A stretch of 64,000 nt of DNA from Warburgia ugandensis (taxonomy: Eukaryota; Streptophyta; Magnoliopsida; Canellales; Canellaceae), in NCBI GenBank assembly GCA_035236585.1, contig CP141133.1, positions 45,649,729 to 45,713,728 of the forward strand, written 5' to 3'. The first letter of the stretch is position 1; each line of letters begins with the position of its first letter. Below the pieces are notes generated by a model that saw only the letters and a list, made by a program, of their open reading frames with translations, was not told where the DNA came from and did no database searches. Positions 25,821 through 37,552 of this stretch are shown in pieces. The translations under genes were made by a program, and so were the position numbers.

Positions 25821-26141
25821 ATTTGCCTTTTTGTACATCAGAGACTAATTAGCGTATGTCTCTCTGACTTGTAGTTAGAGTTTTGGGCTATAGATGGATA
25901 TTTACATTTTGGATAGATTGGACCCACACTATTGTATAGTGTACTTTTACATGGTGATGTGTGTATGATGTGGTGATTATTTGCCTTTTTGTACATCAGA
26001 GACTAATTAGCGTATGTCTCTTTGACTTGTAGTTAGAGTTTTGGGCTATACATGGATGTTTACATTTTGGATAGATTGGACCCACACTATTGTATAGTGT
26101 ACTTTTACATGGTGATGTGTGTATGATGTGGTGATTATGGA
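25821..26141 (+). repeat. 158-bp tandem duplication inside the LTR
   Basis: The stretch beginning ATTTGCCTTTTTGTACATCA at 25821 is repeated at 25979 with very few differences up to about 26141. It lies near the 3' end of the solo LTR and contributes to its extra length. Confidence 0.9.
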
Positions 26142-26438
26142 TGGACCTTAGGGGATTTTTTGACATGTTATTGTTATTGTTCTTTTCATGATCGCGTTTG
26201 ATTTGTCATGGTTTTAAATTGAGCATGCTCAGGATATCAGAGATTTGATTTTGTTTATTGTCGCAACTTTGGATGTTGATGACCCTCGGGGTTTTCTTTT
26301 GGGGACATTTCTTTTGAACGCTGTGTTATTTATGTTAATTGTGAGTTTTTATTTTTAGGGATCCCACCTATTTTATAAAACAAATTATTCTATTATCATA
26401 TGTATTGGAAAAAATTTTAGAAAGCCCAGGGCGTCACA

Positions 26439-28330
26439 CTAACTATAGTGTATTGCTTGATAGCAAAAGAAAGTTGGGACTATAGAACCCATTATGCACT
26501 CCATCCTTAGGAAGATGGTACATTTGGTGGGTCGTACTGGCCAAACGTTCTCAAATGAAACTATTGCATAAATTGCTTCTCACATTATAAGTGGTTCCAC
26601 CTATCTATCAATTTTATACAATTTATTAGATGATAAGATTATGTCTTTCTAATTTAATTTTGCATAACATTCTTACCCAAGAAAGCACAAGTACAGGAAC
26701 TTTAAGCAGCATTGTTGCTAAAGATGACATCTTGTGTAGGGATATGGCCAATAAGAAGGACTTTCCTAGTCGAGTTAAGGGCATGGGACACTATATTGTT
26801 CCTTTTAAATTCTTTTGTAAAAGAATTCCTACAGTTGAAGATTAGGAGGCCTATAATGAGTTGGTTGAGAAAATAAAAACAAATATATGTAGCCAGTTGC
26901 ATGAAGGAGGTCTATTGGTAGTTTCTCAATTCCCTACACATAATTCTTGCAATGCTCTTGTACATCCATCAAATGCTAGCTGCAATTCTCCAACTGAAGA
27001 AGTTCACGAAGGACAATCAACGCCCCTAGAAAAAGAAATTTCACCCAAGGAGTTATATATATAGATAAAACTAAAAAAATTCATTATCCTTCTGTAATAA
27101 TTCTCTATCTCAACCTCTCTATTGTATATCTGATTTGCAGGTGAGTCAATGCTTATTTGCCTTAAATTCCTATCAAAAGATCATGGCTGTTGGTTCATGC
27201 TATGAGTATGAATAAACTATTTTGCATGGAATTAGTATGCCTCCACATGCTAAGCAAGTGTCCATTACCATGACTTTGGATGTTAATACCAACTTACCAT
27301 TCCCTTTAATAATAAAAAATATTATGATTATTGTGTAGGAAATTGCATATCACATTGATTAGCCAAAAGAACTAGTCATTCCCATTGAGTCTAATGTATG
27401 TATCTTATCACACTACCTTCCTCATTAATAATTTTTAGCTACAGACCTTAATTTAATTGTTTATTAACTTTACACGGTTAATCAGGAATAACATGGGCCA
27501 TCAAGGTCACCTGCCATTGCACCATCACCTATTTTCTCACTAATAGAATAGGTACTTGTATATATGTTTGTTTTTTCATCATAAATTAGGTCCTCTTCAT
27601 TGATTAATATTATTTAGCTAAAAATTTCTACATCTTTTACAATAGTCATCTAAGGATTTTGTGGAAGTCCCACCTAACACACCTCGATCCTTAAGGTTAA
27701 TCTGTGGTCTCATCAATGAATGTAAGGAAATCAACCCCATACGAATCAAGGAGAAAGTGTTTATTGATGATGTTGTTGAAGTGTCACTTATGGAAGAAGA
27801 CTTATTACGAGTTTCCCTATGGGATTAACTTGAGCACCCTCACATTGTCTCCTACATGGGGTATATGCCAATATTTGCTTATAAAAATATTTGACGTTAC
27901 ATGTTATATTTTTATGGTATAGATAATAATTATATTTTTTTTTATGTAGCATCTTGAATGATGCAACCAGCCTTTTCTAGGTTAAGGATATACTTTACCA
28001 ATTCCTTGACTCTAGCATCATTTGTGGAGCAACAGAGCAATGATTGATAAAGAGGTGTTTTGATAATATTTTACCAAGATTCTTCCAGAGCTCTAAGGGA
28101 CAGGGCTTAATGACTCCCTATAATAGCAGGTAATTTTTAATTTTCTTATTTTTTTTCCATCTTATTATATATTTAGGGATTATCAACTTTAATTACAATT
28201 TATATGACTGTCTATATAAGGCTTATTAGATGCTGCTTGTTTTGGATGTGCAAAATGGACAAGCTTTCTTTTTTTATTCTTGTGGATTGCACATCCATCC
28301 CACTCTCTTAAAAATTATAAATAAGTAAGC
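26439..28330 (+). pseudogene. CACTA (En/Spm) transposon coding relic: DUF8039-like and Ulp1-like parts
   Basis: Three pieces match the plant CACTA transposon-associated protein in order. At 26630-26845 SRVKGMGHYIVPFKFF matches the 'GRVRGMG...P.K.F' signature, followed by a Lys/Glu-rich coiled stretch. At about 27150-27395 the phrases LHGISMPPHAKQVSITM and PKELVIP match the domain known as DUF8039. At about 28230-28290 MLLVLDVQNGQAFFFYS matches the 'HWMLLVLD' region of the C48 (Ulp1-like) cysteine protease domain, with the His-Trp replaced by Tyr-stop. Gaps with splice-like borders and several in-frame stops lie between them. The set is dead or at best partial. The role of these proteins in transposition is not well defined. 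Confidence 0.6.
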
Positions 28331-29809
28331 TTTTATTCTTTTCATATTTTATGCTTGATATGTTTGGTGTTATTGGAGATATGCCAAATTTATTTATAGT
28401 GTAAAATTTGCTTCTTTCTAGAGAGAGAAAAATCATATTCGACACATTTTTTTTAGAGAGAAAGTTGGGAGTCAACTAGAGAAGCCTAGACATTGATGAA
28501 CTTCAACTTAATTTGGGCTTTATGGTTTTGATGAACTTCAACTTTACAATTGAGAAATTCAAGTTGACATGAAATTAGAATTTTGATCTATGTTTCATCA
28601 AATACACTCTATTTGAGGAATTGTAGAACACACTATGGCCTATCTAAAGAGGTACCTATTTGGAGGTGGTTATTGCTTGGTTTGGTGAAAACCCATATAT
28701 GTTCATGAAAGAATCATAGATGAAGGAAGATGTTGAAGGTGGGTTTCAATTGAAGTGGTGGAAAATAGAAAAGAAGCAATGACATAGATGAATTTTCCAT
28801 GGGAGCTACTTCTCAACAAGTAACAAGAATGAGAGAGATTTGTACATATAAAAAGAAAATAGTAGAAGATAATGAAATTTGTTTTCTGCAATCAACTTAA
28901 TCTAACCGAGCAAAGTAGTAGATTATGAAATGAAATGGGTCTTTGAACTTACTATAAAAGAACTTGTCTATACAAGAACCAATATTTCACCAACATTGTT
29001 GGACATGTCTTAAAACTCAAAGGCTTTTGTGTTGTTTTATTGTCTTTGGAACATCTAAACTGTATAGTTTCTTTTAAATAGTTGATATGATTATGATGGT
29101 AAAGTGTAGAAGATCTTTAACCATGAATTATCTTAGATGTGGCACTCTCTTGGAAGATTAGTGATCTAGATCACTAATCATATGGACAAGGAATTTACTT
29201 TTAGCTACCAGATAAACCCACACACATATACCATATGGTGGTGAATAGCCACCATCTAGGGGAGTACCCCCATCACCAAGGTAAGATGGGATATAAGCTT
29301 GTTGCTCATCCTGACCATTCATCTATGTCCTCCCATGAGTTAAGATTCTTCAGTTCTTCAACAGATAAAAGGCTAGGATCATCAATCGAAGATCCTTACA
29401 TATTTCAGATATCACCAAAAGTATCACCAAAGATATCACAGAACAAATGTCACAAATCCTAGATATCACAGAGCATATGACACATTTCTCAAATATAATA
29501 GAAGATATTGTCTGATATATCACAGTAGATGTGCCAACAGAAATGCCAAACATACACTATTAAATAAACCCCTCTTACAATGAAGTGAATGTATATGTTT
29601 TAGTGAATGCATGTTTTGTAGTTTCTTTTATGAAGTCTTATCAAGATGGATGTTGATGGATAATGATGAATTTGGATGTTTTATACCCAATGTGGAAGTG
29701 TATGTATGCTTGTTTTTCATGATAATAAAGATTGTAAGAAAATTGTATCAGGTGTTGTGTTGAATGTAGAAATATAGGTATAGATTGCATGGTAAAATTT
29801 TTTAAAAAC
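28331..29809. other. Unassigned DNA, probably inside the CACTA element
   Basis: AT-rich with no recognised domain. It lies between the CACTA coding relics and the subterminal repeats, so it is probably the element's 3' part. Confidence 0.4.
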
Positions 29810-29957
29810 AAAGGACTTTTGAAATCATTTAGCAAACAACTTCAAAAGTCATGACTTTTAAAGTCGTTTAGTAAATGACTTTAAAAGTTATCGATTTTCG
29901 AAGTCGGCTCGATAGACGTCTATTAGCATTCTTTACCAACTTTAAAAGTCTCCTTTG
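29810..29957 (+). repeat. CACTA-type subterminal repeats and right end
   Basis: Repeats of GACTTTTAAAGTC, ACTTTAAAAGT and CTTCAAAAGTC in both orientations end in CTTTGTAGTAATG, close to the TTTGTAGTG terminus of CACTA elements. This is the same architecture as 21960-22236. It lies about 1.5 kb after the coding relics and in the expected orientation for their 3' end. Confidence 0.6.
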
Positions 29958-31870
29958 TAGTAATGAACTTATTTAGGCCATTTTAAACATGATGATTGGT
30001 TTAGATATGTAAAACATGGTCACCACTATTGATGAATGACAATGTCTATTCCTTAAGATGCTTAAGAACAACTACACCTACTAGGTCTCAATAAATATTA
30101 TTAAAAATCTTACTCCAAATATTTTTGAGCCACCCATGATTTCGAGTTAACAATCATATATAAGCTACTTTTAGCATGAACTATGCATGAAAATTTTTAA
30201 GCTGTTGGATGAGTCTCATCTTCTAAGTTAGTTGCCAAATATACACTGTTTTGTAAGGTACTAGATGGTCTCACCAATGCATCTTATTAAAGAGTGGGAC
30301 CTACTTATGGATGTGTGTGTTTTTCTTGGAGAGTATCTTGCCAGACTTACTAATGGGGTCTAAAGATCTATAATGTTGGATGGCCATATGCCTATAAATT
30401 TGTGGCCATATCTAGGCTACTTATAGTACTAAATAGGCATGAGTAGCATTTATTACTTGATAAATAGTTCTGATCCTTAGAAGGTATTGAACTCACTTGT
30501 AGCTATAACCATTACTATTTTTTAGCAGGAGAATCTAGTCATCCATTGTAGAAAATCTCTTCACTAATTGCAAAGACCTAGTCATCCAATGTAGGGAAGA
30601 TTTGTTAGATCTTTTGGATTGGTTGTGTGAGTGTGTTGGTGTACTCATCGATCTTTCTTGATGTACAAAGTTCTAAAATTCTATATTGAGCATATAACAA
30701 TACCATTGGGCTTAATCAGTAATTGTCATAACTTAAAAGCTCAAAAACTTGACTCAACTAGTAAGCGAAGAGAGTTGGGTTTGGACGTTGCAATGTTAAT
30801 CTAGAGGTCTTAGGTTTATGTCTCTTTGTACATATAGCCTTTTTTGTATGAAGTGAGTATGCTCTGCTCAAAGGGTTAACCTATAGAGCTACAGGTATGG
30901 GTTACCCACCCACAATTAAATGGGCAGGGCTTGGTATAGGTAGTTCTTATAAGGGTATTGAAATTCCCACCAATACCTTAGGTTCAATAGGTATGGGTAG
31001 TAGGTTGAAACCTTTAATTGTGGCATTGGCTTAGGATTTGAGAATGGTTCGTACACTCTTCTTTAGATTATAATGGAGAAGTCTAGTATTGTTGTGGCAA
31101 TGAGAAGGTAACAAACCGAAACTATGTCAATTTATGTGCCAATCTTTCTTACCTTTATTTTAATTTTCTATTCTATTAATTTCTTGATCTTGTGAATTCC
31201 CCAACTATGCTTGCAACATATAAGAATCTTTTATCATAACTAGCCACTATAAATGAGTGGTGAGAGAGTTTATTGCCAAGAATTTACTCCTAACAAAAAA
31301 ATTTATTTTTGGCTTATAGAAAGCAAACATATGAGTCCTGTACTTGGAATTAAATTTATAAAGTAATGATAAGCATCCAGGAATTAGATTTCGATGGTTG
31401 TTCACTAACAAACAGTTAAAATTGAGCTTTAAAGATGGAATCCAATTCCTATCTTAACACCATAGTTGAATTCTCATCAATTTTCACTTGGGACTCCAAC
31501 TATCACCTATTTACACTTCATCCCATTCCCAACTTCAAGGAAATTCTACATAGTTTATGATTTAAGGATTTCCAATTCAGTCATGATTGCTCTAGTCATC
31601 TAATGATCATAAATTTTGGTATCTAGCCAATCTAAGCGAGGGCGAACATTATAAATGGATTAGATCATCCAAGGTGGAGACCAACAAGTTTGCGTCCTAT
31701 AAATGTGTCCTTTATTATACCCACCAAGCATTTTCCTAAATAGGCTAAAAATAGGGATGGAGTGGGGTAGGGTAGTTTTCACCTGTCCCACCTAACCTCA
31801 CCTAAGTGATCGAAATATGTTACCTAGTGAGGGGGGACAAACTCAACCCTTTTAGACATTTCCATCAACT
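29958..31870. other. No gene recognised; one SINE-like head
   Basis: AT-rich intergenic DNA. Around 30745-30835 there is a tRNA-like pair of promoter boxes: an A-box-like ACTCAACTAGTAAG and, about 45 bp on, a B-box-like AGGTTTATGTCTC. This would fit a short tRNA-derived SINE but no tail or target duplication was fixed. Confidence 0.3.
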
Positions 31871-32092
31871 ATTACAAGCCATTCATCTTTTTTGCTGCCT
31901 TTTTTTGTGAAGATAGGCTTGATTTTTGAAATACCAAGCCATTCATCTTGTTTGTTGCCTTTTTCTATGAAGATTTGCTTAATTTTGAAATATTCAAGCC
32001 ATTCATCTTGTTTGTTGCCCTTTTTCTATGAAGATAGGCATAAATTTTAAAATATCTAGCCATTCATTTTGTTTGCTGTCCTTGGATTCCCC
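31871..32092 (+). repeat. 60-bp tandem repeat, about 4 copies
   Basis: Units start AAGCCATTCATCT at 31876, 31936 and 31996, with a weaker copy at 32057, each followed by a 'TTGTTGCCTTTTTCTATGAA' type part. Copies differ by small indels in the T-runs. No coding role is visible. Confidence 0.85.
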
Positions 32093-32792
32093 TATTCAAT
32101 GAGATCAATTAGTGAAATGGATTCTATATCTTTTCGCAAACTTTTATTAAATCTAGATGAAAAGATCAAGTTGTTAAAGACACAGAGAATTGGAAAAGAG
32201 AGAATATAATGTTTAACCACCATGATAACTCCCTTTGAGTGGTTACACGCACTGATGTTTATTGTGGTTAAATGAGACACTTGACAGGATGAGAGGAAGA
32301 TTCACTTTGAGGCTTCGCTAAAGGGCATCAATTTATCATTTTCTAACTAGATATATGGAGTTAGAGAAACCTATGGATGGGTCTGATCAATCTTTGGTGG
32401 GGCCTATCATTCAAAAGAGGGTGCGCTATAATTTTACAAAGGCCAAAATCAAGTGCCAAGATCATCCAAATGCATTGATTCTCATAAGAATGTAAATTAT
32501 GTACACCGTGCATGATGAATGGCAAAAAGAAGAAGAAGAAGACGACGAATGACGATCTACAAAATATAATCAACGTGAGCGGCAAGCGCTAGCGTATACA
32601 GCGCAGGACGTTTATAAGCATCAATATCAACGGGACTCTTGGAATAAAGATGCACTCCTGTCCAACCTCCATTTATAATCTTTAATCTGCTATATGATAC
32701 TCAATCCTGGCAGAGAGATAATTCAGTCAAAAGTCTCCTCAGCACTCTCCGTACCAAACCCTGAAAAATCACCATTAGCTACAGGAAGAGGG

Positions 32793-32821
32793 AGAAGAAG
32801 AAGAAGAAGAAGAAGAAGAAG
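32793..32821 (+). repeat. (AGA)n microsatellite at the pseudogene 5' side
   Basis: About nine or ten AGA units directly before the first recognisable codons of the broken esterase exon. Such repeats are common in plant 5' leaders. Confidence 0.85.
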
Positions 32822-32835
32822 CATTGTTGTTCCTG

Positions 32836-33223
32836 GCTTCAAAGCCTAACACCAACAACGGCATCTTTGTCTTATCAGGGCAAAAGCAACTTGGCCGGCA
32901 GAGGAGTCACAGAGTGGCGATCTCACCTTCCATCCTCCGATTAACAGCGAGGAAGCACTAGGAAGAATCCCCTCCACGCCGACATCGGCAACTTCAATCC
33001 TGCGGGGTGGAACCTGGCAGTGCCATCCGATGCGCATCATCAGAGGCAGGGCTCGTGGTGGGTCTGGTGCCTTGTGATGTGGGAGGGACGACGATCATGG
33101 AATAAAGAAGGGAAGGCATCTGAATTATAATATGTTGAAGAGAACCAAGGAAAAGTTGAAGTGGGGAGACTCATTGAAAATCTCCGAGTAGATCTTCAAT
33201 CTCCTTCGCTCCCCATTATGCAG
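32836..33223 (+). pseudogene. Carbohydrate esterase (SASA/DUF303) exon 1, broken
   Basis: Homology to exon 1 of the intact esterase at 52508 is clear in several blocks: NGIFVLSGQ, then SNLAGRG one frame later, PSILRLTA, PLHADI, VVGLVPCDVGGTTI, HLNYNMLKRTKE, and RLIENLRVDL with SPSLPIMQ at the end. The exon ends at CAG|GTACTT, exactly where the intact copy ends exon 1 (PIIQ). Frames change at least twice: a single extra A splits the nucleophile motif GQ(S)N, and another shift precedes PLHADI. Stops follow. The WYQGESD block is deleted. It therefore cannot encode an enzyme. Its exon 2 is found far downstream at 47913. Confidence 0.85.
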
Positions 33224-35645
33224 GTACTTTGTTTTTCTCTTTCGTTCTCTCTTTTCATGGTTAGTGACGGTATCAAGTTGATTGGCCCGCTTAATAATAT
33301 GGAATTGGGCAAAGATAGAACAGTAAGTATTCACTCTAAATTTGTTTCTAATGGTTGTTCCAAGAAACCAATTGGCACCTTTCGCTTCTTCAGTTCGTTG
33401 AGAAAAACGTTTGCTTGCTTATTGCTTCACTGTTATTTAATAATAAACAAGTAAATACTTTCATGATCTGAATAATCCAAAATTTTAGTGGTTGGTTCTT
33501 TCTCTAGCTCCCAGAGCTCAAGAGTCAAGATGGAACTGTTTTCTTTAGAATTATTTGAATTGCTCCAAGGGGGGTTTCAGGCATCGGTACACTCTGCAAA
33601 GATGCGACAATGGGCAGTTTAAGCATCCATATTACTGTATGAAAATGCAAAGATGGGTGTTTTAAGCATTTGATATAGTCTATGAAAATGCAAAAATGGG
33701 CATTACGTTAGATTTGAAGTTGTGTTTGGAGAAATATCAAAACATAAAAGAACCTGCCACCTGAGGGCATTCTTAGGCATTACAAAGCAATCCTTCGTCA
33801 ATAGATCAATATATCTTAATTAGTAGTGCCGGGGTTAAGGTATGGGAAAATTTTCAGGTGAGTCTAGTTTATTTCATTGCATTTGAGTAGGAGCACTTAG
33901 CCTAGTGATAAGGTGTGCTTGTCCCAACCAAACATTGCACGTTTACATCAATGCCCCCTAACTGTTAAAAGATGATTTGCTGCATTGGTAGGTGCAAATG
34001 GAAGAAGTCAAGTTTATCTGGTTTCGATAGGTATGCCTATTTCTTATAGTTGACAATGGAGGAATGCTTGGTTCATTGTTAAGTAGGAAAAGACTTGCTT
34101 TAGAGGGCCATGATAGGAGGATCAGCTGTGCTTTGCAAGCATGTGAGCTTCACAAGTTGGTATGCAACAATCAAGTTACTGTCGTGAGTGACACTGTCAG
34201 AGGACATCTTGTTCAAAAATGAGCAACTTGTGCGGAAGCAGTAGATGATGGAGAGTGGACCTGTCAAGTGTGGTGGGCTTGAAAACTTGAGGGTCAGTGT
34301 GAGAATGAAATAGACTAGTAATAATTGTTAACATGTAAATATCTGGCTAGGCAGTGCTTTAATTAAAAATGATCCAGGGGTTTGAGCAGGTTTAAGTATT
34401 CTAAGGGAGTGTTGCTGGCCTTGAAGGAGGCTTGATCATTTAGGTGATTCTGCAGGCTTACCAAGTTCAGTGGGCAAATTCTAAGATGGGCTTGTTAGGC
34501 TGTGGTGCTCGATGGTGAAGTCTTGTTTGGTTAGAGATGAAGTTGATCCCAGGGTGCTGTTTTAGAAGATTGACCTAAAGTCTAGAGAAGCCGATGAGGA
34601 ATTAACGGCCTTTATTGAGTACAAGTGGGGTGGATTCTTTTATGGTGATTAGAGGATATTTGGAAGGTGAAGGGTAGTTGAACTCATGGAACATTAATGG
34701 CACAAAAATTAGAGGACATGCAATGTTTAGAAAAATAGCCTTTGTGTATAATAAAGGAAGAAAACAGCCAAACTGCAAAGATTTTTTGGGTGCAAGCGAA
34801 GAATTACAAAGGAAATTCACGGGCACACTTCTAAGATATATCCATCCCTAGTGGCTACAAGTCTTTGTGGTTGGACATGCAGCATTCGAAACAATTATTT
34901 TTGTTTACAACAAGGCAAGTTTCCTGTTGAAATTGTTCTCAACAAAAGAAACCTTTCCATAGTGGAACTAGTGGAGATTTCTTCCTATCAAAATTATTTT
35001 AGTTGGAAAAATGTCATGTTTGAGCTGTGTCACCAGCCCGAAGTGCGACTCTAGGATAGATGATTAGAGCATGCCATCTTGTGATAGAAAATGTGTATTT
35101 ATGACCACTTTGAAGAACATTCTTATCTGAGCTTGAAAAGTTCTCCAAGCTAGTGCTAGGAGGTGTTAGTTGACAACAAGGTGGCACTTGATGGCATTTT
35201 GTAGAAATTGATAATTTTTACCAGTTATAGAAAGGAAAGTTGGGTGTGATGTGTGACACGATGTTGTTACTGCGCTTTGTTGAACTAAGTTCAGGACTGA
35301 GTATGCGTATATCAGCAGGAGTATGTGGCTAAGATTCGCAGTGTGGCAAGCACCCTTTAGTGAGTTCCAATAGGGAAGCCATGGTGGTTGCTCTAGGGCT
35401 GAGTAGGGACCAGGCCTTATGCTTGTCATGAGTTGAAGCATGTGGACTGCTGAGGCACCTTGATGAAGATGCTTTGGGCTGGAGTTACAAGTTGTCTATA
35501 GGTGGACCCTTGATCTTTTAGAGGGACAACTATTAAGGGTGATTTTGTTAGTTATGTTCCAACTTCAGTTGATACTCTAGGGTTGATGATGAGGCTAGTA
35601 TTTGTACATGCCTATAATCAAAACACGTCTTGTGGTGAGGATAGA
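33224..35645. other. Expanded intron of the esterase pseudogene, unassigned DNA
   Basis: Starts with an intact GT donor after the pseudogene exon. No coding domain was recognised in the stretch. Around 33890-33990 a tRNA-like A-box, TAGCCTAGTGATAAGG, suggests a SINE head. The rest may be decayed transposon or original intron sequence. Confidence 0.4.
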
Positions 35646-36004
35646 TGATACATCACCAATACACTACACCTATTTTAGAAGAAAAAACACACGTGCTACA
35701 GGGAGAAAAAGGTGACAGATGTCTATTAGAGAATGGTTAGGTTGTTATACAGTTAGAATTGTTATGCAGATGGTTAGGTAGTTAGAGGGAGAGGAGGTTA
35801 AAAACAGAGGAGGGGGGACTAGAAGAGGGGAGTGAACAGTAAGGGCTTACGGGAGGGAGGTTCCCGAGTGTTACTTGGTTTTCTATTCTTTTGGAGAATT
35901 ACTTTGGATTAGAGGGAGTGGGTTCCAAAGGCAATAAGAGAATTCCACTTCGTTTTCATCTTCTTTTTGAGTGTATTTCTGGAACTCTGTCTGCAGACCC
36001 ATCA
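35646..36004 (+). repeat. 5' LTR of the Reina-like element
   Basis: TGATACATCACC ... CCATCA, 359 bp. Roughly a dozen or more differences and small gaps to the 3' LTR were seen by eye, so the LTRs differ by about 4% (not computed). Confidence 0.9.
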
Positions 36005-36006
36005 AT

Positions 36007-36017
36007 TGGTATCAGAG
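36007..36017 (+). other. Primer-binding site (initiator Met tRNA)
   Basis: TGGTATCAGAG two bases after the LTR end matches the 3' end complement of plant initiator methionine tRNA, the usual primer for first-strand synthesis in these elements. Confidence 0.9.
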
Positions 36018-36049
36018 TCGGTGAACCCAGGGCATGGTTAGAACTTGAA

Positions 36050-37245
36050 TGGAACTTACTGAGAGTATGGAGAAGGAGATGGAGGGTATGCGCGTGGAAT
36101 TTGGCAACCTTAAGGAAGATGTGGGTCGGATGCAAGATAGCATTACAGCCATGGGGAGTACTTGATGAAAATCCGAAATTGGATGCGCCAACGAGATGAG
36201 ATGGCGGGTAATCCACCATGCCAAGAAGGGGAAAGAGGGAAGAACATAGCAACTGACGTGGGAGAAAGCTCCAACGGAGGAAATCCACACCGATTGGGAA
36301 TGCCAGAGTTTCCCGTGATTGAATCTCACCATCGGAAGCTTGATCTGCAATCTTTGAAGGCTCAGACCCATACGGGTGGTTGTGTCGGGCGAAGAGGTAT
36401 TTCTAGGTCAATCAGGTCATAGACAGTGACAAGGTTGCAGCTGCCGCCGTCTACTTGAAAGGGGACGCCCTGCACTGGTTTTTATGGGTAGAATCCTGGA
36501 CACCGTTCCAGTCATGGCTGACATTCCGAGCAGCCCTTCTTTGGTAGTTCTGTTTGACGCAGGCAGATGACTATTACAAGTCTCTTCTTGCTCTCCAGCA
36601 AGATAGCTCCATCGCTGACTACAGTTGAAGTTTCGAGCTTCTGTTGGGCCCTCTAGTGGATTTGTCTAGCAAGCTCTTCAAAGGGGCCTTTGTAAACGGG
36701 CTTAAGGAGGAATTAAAAGCTGAAGTCTGTATGTTTGGACTTGAAACACTTAATGGGCTTACGGATCTAACCCAAAAGATCGAGGAAAAGAACCCAGCTC
36801 TGGATCGAGTGAAGACCCATGGAAATAGGTATGTAAGTGGGCTGAAGCTTCTAGGACCCACTACCTTCCACTCGAGGGGCCTGAGCCCAGGAACAAGCTC
36901 CCAAGGATAGAACTGTAATTTCACCCAAACCCTAACTGGGTTGCCTTATTTGATGAGGGAGACGACTGTAGCGTGGGTAGACTGGGAATCCAGAGTCAGC
37001 GACATCAGCAATAGTCGTCGGGACTCTTTCCAACGTCTCAATGACCGTGAATTCCAACAAAAGCATGCATTAGGGCTTTGCTACATATGCGATGAGCATT
37101 TCACCCATGCCCATCCCTGCAAGAGCCGGCAGCTACAGGTTCTACTCCTGGTCGACGACGACAACGGCGCTAACCCTGACGAACCTCTAATGCCAGTGGA
37201 ACAGGATCAATCCAAAGAGGAAAACCCTCTGATGGAGCTCTCCTA
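36050..37245 (+). pseudogene. Reina-like gag, broken
   Basis: An N-terminal piece near 36060-36175 reads as a Glu/Met-rich coiled stretch. The Retrotrans_gag domain follows at about 36440-36800 (VYLKGDALHWFLWVESW, then LSSKLFKGAFVNGLKEELKA). A zinc knuckle lies near 37075-37125 (CYICDEHFTHAHPC, of the CX2CX...HX..C kind used by Reina Gag). Stops (some look like CAG to TAG or TGG to TAG/TGA changes) and frame changes break it in several places. Confidence 0.75.
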
Positions 37246-37279
37246 GCATGCCATTGTGGGTCTCACATAGGGCAGAGTC

Positions 37280-37552
37280 ATGAAGTTGAACGGAAACATA
37301 GGGAAAATGTCGGTGGTGATTCTGATTAATAGTGGAGCTTCGCACAATTTCATCTCCAGGAGCTTGGTGGAAGACCTCCGGTTAGCGATTACTGACACCC
37401 GACCATTTGGAGTCCAAGTTGGGGATGGGCACTGCGTGAAGGGAGCCGGAGTTTGCTGAAACGTCACCCTCACGCTACTTGGCGTTGAGATTCAATAGGA
37501 CTTCCACCTTTTTGAATTACATGGGGTTGATGTAGTCCTTGGCATGGCCTAG
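37280..37552 (+). pseudogene. Reina-like aspartic protease, catalytic Asp changed to Asn
   Basis: The frame reads VVILINSGASHNFIS where active elements have D-S/T-G-A: the catalytic aspartate codon is AAT (Asn). The remaining fold elements, GVQVGDGHCVKG and HGVDVVLGMA, are recognisable, with in-frame stops after GAGVC and GVEIQ. Both the residue change and the stops inactivate it. Confidence 0.75.

Larger units (their letters stand above)
22625..26438 (+). mobile_element. Solo LTR of the Tekay-like family, 3.81 kb, TSD CTAAT/CTAAC
   Basis: Starts TGTAATAC and ends GGGCGTCACA. The flanking five bases are CTAAT (22620-22624) and CTAAC (26439-26443), one mismatch. Homology to the solo LTR at 12079 is visible in 22750-22800 (GGAGTCCAACGCC...), in the CpG-rich middle (about 23580-23870) and at the end. 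It is longer than its relative mainly because of a 39-bp minisatellite and a 158-bp tandem duplication. No coding sequence of the element is present. Confidence 0.75.

Noticed and set aside
35891..36422. Open frames spanning the end of the Reina 5' LTR
   Set aside because: They run across the LTR/PBS boundary in non-gag frames; shadows of the element.
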